Origin: Bacillota bacterium
GTDB lineage: Bacteria > Bacillota > Clostridia > Acetivibrionales > JAMNXU01
Direction of reading: 5' to 3'
DNA length: 64,000 nucleotides
Assembly: GCA_023623175.1 (NCBI GenBank)
Contig: JAMNXU010000039.1
Location: 1-64,000 of the forward strand
Both the position numbers and the translations under genes were made by a program. How positions within the stretch are numbered: the stretch's first letter is position 1; each line of letters starts with the position of its first letter. The notes under the pieces were generated by a model. The model ran no database searches. It worked only from the letters and a program-made list of their open reading frames with translations, and was not told the origin of the DNA. Below are positions 1-9,025 of this stretch, piece by piece.

Positions 1-262
1 AATGTTATTCAAAGAGACCTCTCCTTCCTTGGTGGTTTTTGTTTGGTTAATTTAATTATACCAAAGAAGATTGGTCTCTTTTACTTTTATCCTACAACTA
101 TTTTACACCGAGTATAATTATTTCCATGCATTCCCATAAATATTCTGTGAATTGACCGGCAATCAATCGGTTGCCTGCTTTCCCTTTTTGTGTTATAACT
201 GCCTTGACGGTATAAAAAACGGTACAAAAAAGCGTATCAATCAATAAAACGGGTGATTCAGG
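1..262. other. Leading non-coding segment
   Basis: No gene is supported here. A 9-base arm AAAGAGACC near base 13 is complementary to GGTCTCTTT near base 72, but the loop is about 50 bases, so it is not a convincing terminator. On the minus strand a purine-rich stretch (AAGGAAGGAGAGG) near the edge could be the ribosome binding site of a gene leaving the window leftwards; this is weak. Confidence 0.35.
171..199 (+). promoter_or_regulatory. Putative sigma-A promoter for aldose epimerase gene
   Basis: TTGCCT and TATAAC are separated by 17 bases and lie about 64 bases before the start codon. The match to the housekeeping consensus is moderate and no other promoter in the gap is better. Confidence 0.45.
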
Positions 263-1276
263 ATGGCTGAAAAAGCTGACAATCCCTATGTTAAATGGGG
301 AAAATGGCAGGGTGAAACCGCGGTTTATTTCGGAGCGGGCGGATATGAAGCCGTATTGCTCCCGGAAACAGGCGGAAACCTTGTATGTTTGAAAAATGAT
401 GCGTTAAATGTCGACATTTTGAGATGGCCTTCGGACATGGAAGTGTTCAGGGGAAGACCCCAAGTATACGGAATACCGGTTTTGTTTCCTCCCAACAGGA
501 TAGAGAAGGGAACTTTTACAAGGGCGGGAAGAACATATCATTTCCCCGTTAACGAACCGGGGGGCAAGAACAATCACATTCACGGCATTCTGCGCACAAA
601 AAAATGGGACGTTACAAAGGCGGAGGCGGACGAAAACGGGACCGTCGTTGAAATCTGTTTCAGCGCCGGACCCGACGCGGATTTTTATTCATTCTTTCCC
701 CATTCCTTCGTTTTCAAAATTCATTATACCCTGTCTTCGACAGGCCTCGGGCAGAAAATAAGTATCAGTAATACGGGCAGTGAGCCCATGCCCATGGGGC
801 TGGGATTTCATACGGCTTTCAGGGTGCCCTTCCACGCCATGGGAAATGCCGATGCCTGCAGGCTGAAGGTTACCGTGGGAGAGCAGTGGGAGCTCGATGA
901 AAATATCCTTCCAACGGGCAAACTGACGCCGGTTGACGGCGAGATCAGCCAAAAGGGAATAAAACCCCAGGGAGAGCCGTTTATGGACCATTACAGGTCA
1001 AAACCGATGAAACTCGGCGACAGGCTTTTCAACGGAGCGATACTCGAAGACTCTTCCGTGGGAATGCGCCTGGTTTATGAGGTAGGCAACAGCTTTATGC
1101 ACTGGGCTCTCTGGAACGAGGACGGCAGGGGCGGTTTTGTATGCCCGGAACCCCAGACATGGGCCATAAATGCGCCCAATATAAACCTGCCCGATGAAAT
1201 CACCGGTTTCAGGTTCCTTGAACCCGGCGAAATTTACGAAGATTATTGCTCTATAAAAGTGGAAGATATTAAATGA
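263..1276 (+). CDS. Aldose 1-epimerase family protein
   Basis: This 337-residue protein looks like a galactose mutarotase-type aldose epimerase, which interconverts alpha and beta anomers of sugars in the cytoplasm. The motif NNHIHG (about residue 110) and a second histidine in GLGFHTAF (about 180) fit the histidine pair of the family, and CPEPQTW near residue 300 supplies the expected catalytic glutamate. Length matches the family. There is no signal peptide or membrane segment. The ATG has only a weak ribosome site (GGTGA). It sits just before the recJ block and is probably a separate unit. The exact sugar cannot be read from sequence; hexose-6-phosphate mutarotase activity is an alternative. 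Confidence 0.85.
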   Translation: MAEKADNPYVKWGKWQGETAVYFGAGGYEAVLLPETGGNLVCLKNDALNVDILRWPSDMEVFRGRPQVYGIPVLFPPNRIEKGTFTRAGRTYHFPVNEPGGKNNHIHGILRTKKWDVTKAEADENGTVVEICFSAGPDADFYSFFPHSFVFKIHYTLSSTGLGQKISISNTGSEPMPMGLGFHTAFRVPFHAMGNADACRLKVTVGEQWELDENILPTGKLTPVDGEISQKGIKPQGEPFMDHYRSKPMKLGDRLFNGAILEDSSVGMRLVYEVGNSFMHWALWNEDGRGGFVCPEPQTWAINAPNINLPDEITGFRFLEPGEIYEDYCSIKVEDIK

Positions 1277-1303
1277 AGAAGTATTAATTGATGAAGAAGT
1301 ATT
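1273..1303 (+). repeat. 13-base direct repeat, period 18
   Basis: ATGAAGAAGTATT occurs at 1273-1285 and again at 1291-1303. The first copy overlaps the stop codon of the aldose epimerase gene. Confidence 0.7.
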
Positions 1304-1339
1304 GACCTGGCAATCGGCGCACAAAACAAGGGGGAAAAG

Positions 1340-3502
1340 ATGAACCACGGGGAAGTTTTGTGGATATATAATAAATATGAAGACAGTGAAGTGGAGGAAC
1401 TATCACGCCGCCTGGGCATATCACGCCTGCTGGCAAAGGTGTTCCTGAGCCGCGGTATAAGGGATGGAGAATACATAGGAAAATTTCTCAATCCATCTAT
1501 CGAAAGCTTGCACGATCCATTCCTGCTCAGGGATATGGACCGGGCGGTGGAAAGGGTAGCAAGGGCCGTAAAGTCCGGAGAAAAGATACTCATTTACGGG
1601 GATTACGACGTGGACGGGATTACGAGCACGTCAATGCTGTATGATTTTCTTTCGGGACTCGGAGCCCAGGTGGAATACTACATACCCGACAGGTTCGAGG
1701 ACGGTTACGGGCTTTCCGCCGGCGCAATCGAAAAATTCATTGCAAGAAGGCCTTCGCTCGTAATAACGGTGGATTGCGGTATAACATCGGTAGATGAAGT
1801 GGAAATGCTGAAGGAAAACGGCATGGATGTTGTCATTGCCGACCACCATGAATGCAGGGAAATGCTTCCTGCGGCATGGGCAGTGGTAAATCCCAACAGG
1901 CCCGACTGCAGCTACCCGTTCAGGGAGCTCGCGGGAGTGGGTGTTGTTTACAAGCTCATTTGCGGCATATGTGCCAGGCTCGGCCTTGGGGATGCGCATC
2001 TGAGGTACCTGGACCTCGTAGCCCTGGGTACCGTGGCCGACGTGGTAAGTCTGACCGATGAAAACCGTGTAGTCGTAAAATATGGACTCGAAATGCTCCA
2101 GGGAACCGTCAGGCCCGGTTTGAAGGCTCTTATCGAAGTTTCGGGGCTGAAAAATAAAAAGATCGACTCATGGAGTATTGGTTTTGTACTGGCACCGCGA
2201 ATCAACGCGGCAGGACGTATGGGCGATGCATCAAGGGCGGTAAGGCTTCTTACGACGCGCGATAAAGAAGAGGCTTATAAAATTGCGGCTGAGCTCAACG
2301 AGGAGAACCGGTACCGCCAGGAAGTGGAAAACGACATACTGAACCAGGCGTCGGGTATTATAGATTCCGACGAATCCCTTAAAAAAAGCAGGGTGCTTGT
2401 TGTAGCCGGTGAAGGCTGGCATGAAGGAATAATTGGCATAGTGGCTTCCAAGCTGATGGAAAGGTACTATAAACCGGTTATCCTGATTTCAGTGGAAGGC
2501 GAATACGGCAAGGGTTCCGGGCGCAGTCCCGAAGGTTTCAACCTTTTCAAGGCGCTCTGCAGTTGCGGGCAGTTGCTCGAAAGATTCGGGGGGCATGAGT
2601 TTGCGGCCGGGCTGTCGATACGCGCTGATATGATTGACGGGTTCAGGCAGGCTGTTAACTCTTACGCCGATTCGGTAACGGAAGGGAAGGAACTTGTGCC
2701 CAGTCTCAAAATTGACGTTGTGCTTGATAAGGAAGATATAACTGTTGAAAACGTCAGGGAGCTTGAACTGCTTTCTCCTTTCGGCGCAGGCAACCCAAGC
2801 CCGGTATTTGCCTACAGGAGAATTGGCGTCCGGGATATAAGGACGGTGGGTGACAACAGGCATTTGAAGATGACGCTCCAGGACGGGGAATTCTGCATTG
2901 ACGCGATAGGTTTCAACATGGGAGATCTGTGCCGGAATTTTGGCGAAGCGGATTTGCTCGACGTGGCCTGTTCACTGCAGATAAATTCCTGGAACAACGC
3001 CGAAACGGTCCAGCTTAATTTGAAATGTATAAAACTGTGCGAGGAATGGCTCGAAAAAAACAGGTTCTATTATATGCTGGACAAGTCTATTGTTTTCAAA
3101 GATACAAATGACTATAATAAAGATATTACAAATGTTACAAAGGTTTTGAGTTTTGAAGATATAGACGGGCTCATTCCTGAAAGAAGCGACCTGGCAGCCC
3201 TGTACCGGTATCTGAGGGCGGCCGGCGGGTTGCCGGTCAGGATTGACGACCTGTTTTCCTTTTCGCGAAGGATTTCAAGGAGTTTGAGGCTCGACTTCAA
3301 TTTCTTCAAGTTGAAAAAAAGCCTTGAGATATTCCAGGAACTGGGACTGACCGAGAATGAGCCTTACGGCGAATACGGGATGATTGTGAAGTTCAACCAG
3401 GGCGCCAGGAAGACTGACCTTGAAAAGTCCGTGCTGTATAAGACTCTTCAGGGACTCAAAAACCGCTGTGCTGAAGCTAAGCGGGTTGCGGAAGCTAAAT
3501 AG
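1340..3502 (+). CDS. recJ: Single-stranded-DNA-specific exonuclease RecJ
   Basis: RecJ degrades single-stranded DNA 5' to 3' in recombination and repair and needs Mn or Mg. The 720-residue product shows the DHH-family motifs in order: DYDVDGITS (about residue 90), ITVDCG (about 145), ADHHE (about 167), then the DHHA1 motif GGHEFAAGL (about 420), an OB-fold region, and a C-terminal helical domain usual in Firmicutes. The start follows AGGGGGAAAAG with good spacing. It leads the apt-relA-dtd-MBL-hemZ block, an order common in Clostridia. The last codons (EAKRVAEAK) are part of an 18-base tandem repeat that continues past the stop, so the extreme C-terminus may be a recent addition. Confidence 0.96.
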   Translation: MNHGEVLWIYNKYEDSEVEELSRRLGISRLLAKVFLSRGIRDGEYIGKFLNPSIESLHDPFLLRDMDRAVERVARAVKSGEKILIYGDYDVDGITSTSMLYDFLSGLGAQVEYYIPDRFEDGYGLSAGAIEKFIARRPSLVITVDCGITSVDEVEMLKENGMDVVIADHHECREMLPAAWAVVNPNRPDCSYPFRELAGVGVVYKLICGICARLGLGDAHLRYLDLVALGTVADVVSLTDENRVVVKYGLEMLQGTVRPGLKALIEVSGLKNKKIDSWSIGFVLAPRINAAGRMGDASRAVRLLTTRDKEEAYKIAAELNEENRYRQEVENDILNQASGIIDSDESLKKSRVLVVAGEGWHEGIIGIVASKLMERYYKPVILISVEGEYGKGSGRSPEGFNLFKALCSCGQLLERFGGHEFAAGLSIRADMIDGFRQAVNSYADSVTEGKELVPSLKIDVVLDKEDITVENVRELELLSPFGAGNPSPVFAYRRIGVRDIRTVGDNRHLKMTLQDGEFCIDAIGFNMGDLCRNFGEADLLDVACSLQINSWNNAETVQLNLKCIKLCEEWLEKNRFYYMLDKSIVFKDTNDYNKDITNVTKVLSFEDIDGLIPERSDLAALYRYLRAAGGLPVRIDDLFSFSRRISRSLRLDFNFFKLKKSLEIFQELGLTENEPYGEYGMIVKFNQGARKTDLEKSVLYKTLQGLKNRCAEAKRVAEAK

Positions 3503-3522
3503 ATGTGAAAGCTAAAACAAAC
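3469..3522 (+). repeat. Three 18-base imperfect tandem repeats across the recJ stop codon
   Basis: Three 18-base units starting at 3469, 3487 and 3505 share the core GAAGCTAA (third copy AAAGCTAA). The array straddles the recJ TAG and fills the spacer before apt. Confidence 0.75.
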
Positions 3523-3546
3523 AAGAAGTAAACCGGAGGAATTAAT

Positions 3547-4065
3547 ATGGATTTGAAAAACAAACTCAGGCATGTTATGGATTTTCCGAAAAAAGGCATT
3601 GATTTTATTGACATTACCACGGTGCTGCAGGATGCCGGCGCATTTAAGCAGGCCCTTGACGAAATGAAACAGATGGCGCTGTCTTATGGCGATTTTGACA
3701 TAATTGTCGGAACAGAATCAAGGGGTTTTGTATTCGGCGCTCCCCTGGCCTATGCCTGCGGCAAGGGTTTTGTGCCGGTTCGAAAGCAGGGAAAGCTTCC
3801 GTACAGGACTATCAGGCAGGAATATGATCTGGAATACGGCACGGATGTCCTCGAAATACACGAGGATGCCATAAAACCCGGGCAGAAGGTTGTCATCGTG
3901 GATGACCTGCTTGCCACGGGAGGAACTACGCTTACAAATATAAAGCTCGTGGAAAAGCTCGGAGGACAGGTGCTCGGACTGGTGTTTTTCATAGAACTCA
4001 GCTACCTTAACGGCAGGGAGAAACTCAAGGGCTACGACGTGAAATCTGTCGTTCAGTTTGATTAA
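3547..4065 (+). CDS. apt: Adenine phosphoribosyltransferase
   Basis: Apt converts adenine and PRPP to AMP plus pyrophosphate, a purine salvage step in the cytoplasm. The 172-residue length is typical. The PRPP-binding signature VIVDDLLATGGT lies near residue 118, and GTESRGF near residue 57 is the family substrate loop. The start follows CCGGAGGA with normal spacing. It lies between recJ and relA, as in many Clostridia and Bacillus relatives, and is probably cotranscribed with them. No frame damage is seen. Confidence 0.96.
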   Translation: MDLKNKLRHVMDFPKKGIDFIDITTVLQDAGAFKQALDEMKQMALSYGDFDIIVGTESRGFVFGAPLAYACGKGFVPVRKQGKLPYRTIRQEYDLEYGTDVLEIHEDAIKPGQKVVIVDDLLATGGTTLTNIKLVEKLGGQVLGLVFFIELSYLNGREKLKGYDVKSVVQFD

Positions 4066-4094
4066 TTAGCTTGATTGGATGTTGGGGGGATTTA

Positions 4095-6269
4095 ATGGCT
4101 GACGGGTTTGAACGCTTGGTTAACAGAATAAAAAGTTATAATCCCGAGTGCGACCTCAGCTTGATCAAAAAGGCGTATGACCTGTCCAAGACGGCTCATA
4201 ACGGCCAGCAAAGGGAGTCAGGAGAGCCTTTTATTATCCATCCCGTCGAAGTGGCCATTATTCTGACTGAGCTTGAAGTTGACTGTACCACGATTATTGC
4301 TGCCTTGCTGCATGATACGATCGAGGACACAACGTGCACCTACGAAAAGATCAGGGAGGAATTCGGCGATGAAGTCGCATTGCTCGTGGACGGAGTAACC
4401 AAGCTGAAGAAAATCCCCTACACACCAAAGGAGGATCAGCAGGCTGAAAACTTAAGGAAAATGTTCCTCGCGATGTCCAAGGACATCAGGGTCATATTGA
4501 TCAAGCTTGCAGACAGGCTTCACAACATGCGCACACTCAAGTACAAGAGCCCGGACAAGCAAGTTGAAAATGCGAAGGAAACACTTGAGATATATGCTCC
4601 CCTGGCCCACAGGCTCGGTATATCCAAGATCAAGTGGGAACTCGAGGACATTTCCCTGAGGTATATAGATCCCGAAGGTTACTACGACCTTGTGAATAAA
4701 ATTGCCTCCAAGAGAAGGGAAAGAGAGGCATATATAAAGCAGATTGTTGAGACCCTCGAGGAAAAAATCAGGGAAATGGGCATTGAACACGCCCATATTG
4801 AAGGAAGACCCAAGCATTTTTACAGCATATACAAAAAGATGAAGGAACAGAACAAGACGCTGGACCAGATATATGACCTTTTCGCGGTGCGCATCATAGT
4901 CAATTCAGTGAAAGACTGCTATGCCGTCCTTGGTCTTGTTCATGAGCTTTACAAGCCCCTTCCGGGCAGGTTCAAAGATTATATAGCGATGCCCAAGCCC
5001 AACATGTACCAGTCGCTGCACAATACGCTCATCGGCCCCGGGGGGCAGCCCTTCGAGGTGCAGATAAGGACCTGGGAGATGCACAGGATCGCGGAAGTAG
5101 GTATAGCAGCCCACTGGAAGTACAAGGAAGGGCACGGGCAGTTAAGCGAACTTGACAACAAGCTCGCATGGCTCAGGCAGCTTTTGGAATGGCACAAGGA
5201 AATGAAGGATGCCCGGGAATTTGTAGAAACTCTTAAAGTGGACCTTTTTTCCGACGAAGTTTTCGTGTTCACTCCCAAGGGCGACGTGATCAACCTGCCC
5301 GTCGGTTCAACGCCCATTGATTTTGCCTATGCAATACACAGCGCCATAGGCAACAGCATGATGGGCGCAAAGGTCAACGGCAGGATAGTACCGCTGGATT
5401 ATGAGCTGAAAAACGGGGATATAGTAGAAATATTAACCTCTGCCAGCGTCCACGGGCCGAGCCGCGACTGGCTCAAAATAGTCAAGAGCTCCCAGGCGAG
5501 AAGCAAGATAAACCAGTGGTTCAAGAAGGAAAGGCGCGAGGAGAACATCGCGCGCGGAAAGGAACTGGTGGATAAGGAGCTCAAAAAGCAGGGATTCACG
5601 GCTGCCCAGCTTTTCAGGAACGAATGGCTGGAGCCCATTTTGAAAAAATACACGTTCAACACCGTTGACGACCTCTATGCGGCGATAGGTTACGGAGCCA
5701 TCACGGCGAACAAGGTCATTTCAAGGCTCAGGGAAGAGTACAGGAAGAATGTTAAACCCGAGGAGCAGGTTGAAACCGTCCAGGACGCCGCTCGGAAACA
5801 GGAAAAGAAACCGAGGCATACGCCCGAAAAGGGTGTTATCGTCAAGGGAATAGAAAACTGCCTTGTGCGCCTGTCAAGATGCTGCAACCCCGTGCCGGGG
5901 GATGAAATAATCGGGTATATCACGAGGGGCAGGGGCGTTTCCGTTCACAGGGCCGACTGCCTTAACCTTAAAAACCTCGCGGACGAAGACAGGCTGATCG
6001 AGGTCAGCTGGCATATGGCCAAGAATGTCGCCTACCAGGCGGATATAACGGTTATGGCCAATGACAGGACAGCCCTGCTCATGGAAGTCACCAACACCAT
6101 AGGAGAGGCAAAGGTGCCTCTGAAGGCCATAAATGCCAGGACGACCAAGGAGCATATAGCCATCATGAATATAACGCTGGAAATAACCGATACGGAACAG
6201 CTGGAGCGCATAATTAAAAAGGTGAAAAAAATAGACAGCGTATTTGAGGTAACAAGAAACAAGGTGTGA
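4095..6269 (+). CDS. relA: Bifunctional (p)ppGpp synthetase/hydrolase RelA/SpoT
   Basis: This 724-residue long RSH enzyme makes and degrades the stringent-response alarmone (p)ppGpp. Domains in order: HD hydrolase with HDTIED (about residue 75), RelA/SpoT synthetase (about 235-350), TGS (about 390-450), and a C-terminal zinc-finger/ACT region with CCNP near 605. The intact HD motif suggests both hydrolase and synthetase activity. The track start at 4071 is rejected because GGGGGGATTTA immediately precedes the ATG at 4095, giving MADGFERL. It follows apt closely and precedes dtd, the standard Firmicutes arrangement. Confidence 0.95.
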   Translation: MADGFERLVNRIKSYNPECDLSLIKKAYDLSKTAHNGQQRESGEPFIIHPVEVAIILTELEVDCTTIIAALLHDTIEDTTCTYEKIREEFGDEVALLVDGVTKLKKIPYTPKEDQQAENLRKMFLAMSKDIRVILIKLADRLHNMRTLKYKSPDKQVENAKETLEIYAPLAHRLGISKIKWELEDISLRYIDPEGYYDLVNKIASKRREREAYIKQIVETLEEKIREMGIEHAHIEGRPKHFYSIYKKMKEQNKTLDQIYDLFAVRIIVNSVKDCYAVLGLVHELYKPLPGRFKDYIAMPKPNMYQSLHNTLIGPGGQPFEVQIRTWEMHRIAEVGIAAHWKYKEGHGQLSELDNKLAWLRQLLEWHKEMKDAREFVETLKVDLFSDEVFVFTPKGDVINLPVGSTPIDFAYAIHSAIGNSMMGAKVNGRIVPLDYELKNGDIVEILTSASVHGPSRDWLKIVKSSQARSKINQWFKKERREENIARGKELVDKELKKQGFTAAQLFRNEWLEPILKKYTFNTVDDLYAAIGYGAITANKVISRLREEYRKNVKPEEQVETVQDAARKQEKKPRHTPEKGVIVKGIENCLVRLSRCCNPVPGDEIIGYITRGRGVSVHRADCLNLKNLADEDRLIEVSWHMAKNVAYQADITVMANDRTALLMEVTNTIGEAKVPLKAINARTTKEHIAIMNITLEITDTEQLERIIKKVKKIDSVFEVTRNKV

Positions 6270-6308
6270 AAAAGGCTGAATTATGGCAACAGACATGGGA
6301 GGTATGCA

Positions 6309-6758
6309 ATGAGAGCCGTAGTTCAAAGAGTTACACAGGCCAGGGTTACTGTCGACGGGGAAGTTGTCGGCGAGATAGGTAAAGGTTTCGTCGTCCTGCT
6401 GGGCGTGGGAAAAGAGGACACGGAAACCGACGCTGAATACCTGGCGGATAAGATAGTGGATTTGCGTGTATTTGAGGATGAAAACGGCAAATTGAACCTA
6501 TCTTTGAAAGATACGGTCGGATCCCTGCTGGTGGTCTCGCAGTTCACGCTTTACGGCGACTGCAGGAAGGGCAGGAGACCCGGATTTGATCAGGCGGCCA
6601 GGCCCGAGCAGGCGGAAGCGCTGTATAATTATTTCGTCGAACGATGCCGGAGTCACGGCGTAAAGGTTGAAACCGGCAGATTCCAGGCTGTGATGATGGT
6701 TGAGATTCACAATGACGGGCCTGTGACGATGCTGCTCGATTCAAAGAAGCTTTTCTGA
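6309..6758 (+). CDS. dtd: D-aminoacyl-tRNA deacylase
   Basis: Dtd hydrolyses D-amino acids (and glycine) mischarged on tRNA, a proofreading step. The 149-residue product has the two hallmark motifs of the dimeric enzyme: SQFTLYGD (about residue 78) and NDGPVTM (about 137), which carries the Gly-cisPro pair. The start MRAVVQRV is the family start, preceded by GGGAGG. It lies downstream of relA as in Bacillus and many Clostridia and four bases before the next reading frame, so cotranslation is likely. Confidence 0.96.
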   Translation: MRAVVQRVTQARVTVDGEVVGEIGKGFVVLLGVGKEDTETDAEYLADKIVDLRVFEDENGKLNLSLKDTVGSLLVVSQFTLYGDCRKGRRPGFDQAARPEQAEALYNYFVERCRSHGVKVETGRFQAVMMVEIHNDGPVTMLLDSKKLF

Positions 6759-6774
6759 CGCAGTGGAGGAACAG

Positions 6775-7404
6775 ATGATTTTTGAGGTATTTACCGACGG
6801 GATGTTTGAATCCAATTCCTATTTAATAGGAGACTCGGGAGAGGGAGCTGTCATAGACGCCGGGGCTCCGCCGGAAAAAATAGCAGGAGCGGCTGAAAGG
6901 CATGGCCTGAAAATAAAATACATTTTGCTGACCCACGGTCATATAGATCATATATGTTCAGTTGACGCAATAAGACGCATCGTCGGAGGCAAAGCGGCCA
7001 TCCACCGCAGTGAAGCGCGCGCACTGACCGATCCGGCGGTTAATCTTTCAGCGTTTTTCAGTTTCCCTGAAAGCTTTGAAGCTGCGGACATGGAGCTTGA
7101 CGGCGGTGAAAAGCTGAAAGTGGGGAATATTGAAGTCGAGGTAATCCACACTCCCGGCCATACGCCGGGAGGCGTATGTTTTAAAGCTGGAAGCATTGTT
7201 TTTACCGGTGACACCCTTTTTGAAATGAGCATTGGCAGAACGGATTTCCCGGGCGGAGACGCGTCGCTCCTGCTGCGGTCCATACGGGAGAAGCTGCTGA
7301 CGCTCGATGACGATACGCGGGTTTTTCCCGGTCACGGTAACCCGACGAGCATAGGCCGGGAAAAAAGGATTAACATTTTTTTGAGGAAACATGGTGAGAC
7401 ATGA
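6775..7404 (+). CDS. Metallo-beta-lactamase fold hydrolase (glyoxalase II-like)
   Basis: A 209-residue MBL-fold protein. The metal-binding motif THGHIDHI lies near residue 50, followed by HTPGHTPGG (about 125), a GDTLF aspartate (about 147) and GHGNPTSI near the C-terminus, the pattern of hydroxyacylglutathione hydrolase-like proteins. The true substrate in low-GC Firmicutes is usually unknown. The GTG at 6763 is rejected because GGAGGA sits between it and the ATG at 6775. Its stop overlaps the start of hemZ (ATGA), which suggests translational coupling. This position is conserved between dtd and hemZ. Confidence 0.88.
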   Translation: MIFEVFTDGMFESNSYLIGDSGEGAVIDAGAPPEKIAGAAERHGLKIKYILLTHGHIDHICSVDAIRRIVGGKAAIHRSEARALTDPAVNLSAFFSFPESFEAADMELDGGEKLKVGNIEVEVIHTPGHTPGGVCFKAGSIVFTGDTLFEMSIGRTDFPGGDASLLLRSIREKLLTLDDDTRVFPGHGNPTSIGREKRINIFLRKHGET

Positions 7405-8879
7405 TTGTAGTAATTTTGGACGGACATGAATTTGAAAACGAGGCTCGGGACGTTATCAGGCTGTTTTTTCCGGAAGGCGAAATATGTATTGCACATGGCA
7501 ATCCAGGGGATAGTGTCTCCGGGATTTTATTTTATACTTCGGTAAAGAAAGATGGCGCGGGAACAATGGTCAGCTGCGGCATAAAAACCGGCGAATATGA
7601 GAGGACCGTATCGGCTCCCGCCAGTGCCTCGTATCCACCCGTGGATATGAAAAGCAAAAAGACGGTGAAATGGGAACTTAAAAGGCAGCTGTATCACCTG
7701 CTGTCTGAATATACGGGATCGGAGCAGCCCTGGGGAATGCTCACGGGCATCAGGCCGGCCAAAATAGTGCACGAAATGCTCGACAATAACGCTGACTTTT
7801 CCGAGATCTGGGACTTCCTGGGGAATTACTGCCGCGTTTCCGATGAAAAAATCGAGCTCGTCCGGAAGGTGACAGAAACCCAGAGGAAAATTTTCGATAT
7901 AACGGCGGACAACATGATAAGCCTCTACATAGGCATACCTTTCTGCAAAACGCGCTGCCTTTACTGCTCGTTTATTTCCGATACCGTGGCAAGGTGCTCG
8001 CACCTGCTGGAAAGGTATATGCAGGCGCTAAGGCATGAGCTTGAAGGAATCGGCAGAATCATTGAGAAAAAGGGGCTTGTACTGCAGAATATCTACATCG
8101 GGGGAGGACCCCCCACCTCCATAGGGGCTTCGCTGCTTGATGAACTTCTTGTCCATATCGGGAAAGTGTTCAACCTTGATGAACTCATGGAATTTACTCT
8201 CGAAGCCGGTCGCCCTGACAGCATAAATGAAAGTATCCTCGATGTGGTCAGGAAAAGCAGGGTGAACAGAATCAGCATCAATCCCCAGTCAATGAATGAC
8301 GAGACGCTCAGGACGATCGGAAGAAACCATACGGCAAAGGAAGTTGAAAGGGCTTTTTTCCTCGCAAGGGAGATGGGTTTCAACAATATAAACATGGATG
8401 TAATAGCGGGACTGCCCGGTGAAACCATCGGGCATTTCAGATACACGATGGACAAAATTGCCGAACTCGGGCCCGAGAGCCTGACAGTGCATACTCTTTC
8501 GATCAAGAGGGGATCCGAACTCCACGAAAGAAAAGTCGATTTCGCATCCCTTGATGCGGAAGCCGCCGAAGCCATGGTTGAAGAGGGAAGGAGATACGCC
8601 GAGCTCATGGGCATGCATCCCTATTACCTGTACAGGCAGAAATACATCCTCGGCAACCTCGAGAATACGGGGTATTGCAAGCCGGGGTATGAGAGCATAT
8701 ACAATGTGCAGATCATGGAAGAAAGGCAGACTATCATCGCGGCGGGGGCAAATGGCGTGACAAAAGCTTACTTTCCGAGCGAGAACAGAATAGAGAGGGC
8801 ATTTAATGTCAAAAATCCGGAAGAATATATTAAAAGGATAGATGAAATGCTCGGGCGCAAAGAGGCAATTCTGTCTTGA
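7401..8879 (+). CDS. hemZ: HemZ-type radical SAM coproporphyrinogen dehydrogenase-like protein
   Basis: A 492-residue radical SAM protein of the HemZ family. The 4Fe-4S motif CKTRCLYC lies near residue 183 within YIGIPFC, the HemZ variant of the HemN/HemW motif. An N-terminal region of about 160 residues precedes it, as in Bacillus HemZ. The family is linked to oxygen-independent porphyrin synthesis, but its exact reaction is not firmly settled and other heme genes are absent here. The ATG overlaps the stop of the MBL gene. In related genomes hisS usually follows; here an IMP dehydrogenase cassette intervenes, and its -35 box overlaps the hemZ stop codon. Confidence 0.88.
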   Translation: MIVVILDGHEFENEARDVIRLFFPEGEICIAHGNPGDSVSGILFYTSVKKDGAGTMVSCGIKTGEYERTVSAPASASYPPVDMKSKKTVKWELKRQLYHLLSEYTGSEQPWGMLTGIRPAKIVHEMLDNNADFSEIWDFLGNYCRVSDEKIELVRKVTETQRKIFDITADNMISLYIGIPFCKTRCLYCSFISDTVARCSHLLERYMQALRHELEGIGRIIEKKGLVLQNIYIGGGPPTSIGASLLDELLVHIGKVFNLDELMEFTLEAGRPDSINESILDVVRKSRVNRISINPQSMNDETLRTIGRNHTAKEVERAFFLAREMGFNNINMDVIAGLPGETIGHFRYTMDKIAELGPESLTVHTLSIKRGSELHERKVDFASLDAEAAEAMVEEGRRYAELMGMHPYYLYRQKYILGNLENTGYCKPGYESIYNVQIMEERQTIIAAGANGVTKAYFPSENRIERAFNVKNPEEYIKRIDEMLGRKEAILS

Positions 8880-8904
8880 CATGCCCAGAATTGTGTAGTA
8901 AATT
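8876..8904 (+). promoter_or_regulatory. Promoter of the IMP dehydrogenase gene
   Basis: TTGACA at 8876-8881 and TAAATT at 8899-8904 are 17 bases apart. The -35 box overlaps the hemZ stop. It is followed at once by a perfect palindrome, as expected for a repressed promoter. Confidence 0.6.
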
Positions 8905-8923
8905 ATATAGAAATTTCTATATA
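8904..8923. promoter_or_regulatory. 20-base perfect palindrome, candidate operator
   Basis: TATATAGAAATTTCTATATA is perfectly self-complementary over 20 bases. It starts at the last base of the -10 box and would cover the transcription start. No poly-T follows, so a terminator role is unlikely. The binding protein is unknown. Confidence 0.6.
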
Positions 8924-9025
8924 TTGAACGCAAAGTCAGCGAAAATCGGCGGATAAACATCTGATTCAGTTGTTTGAAGCAGGTTGTACCATAATGTTCA
9001 TTAACGGAAACGGAGGAGGAGGCAA

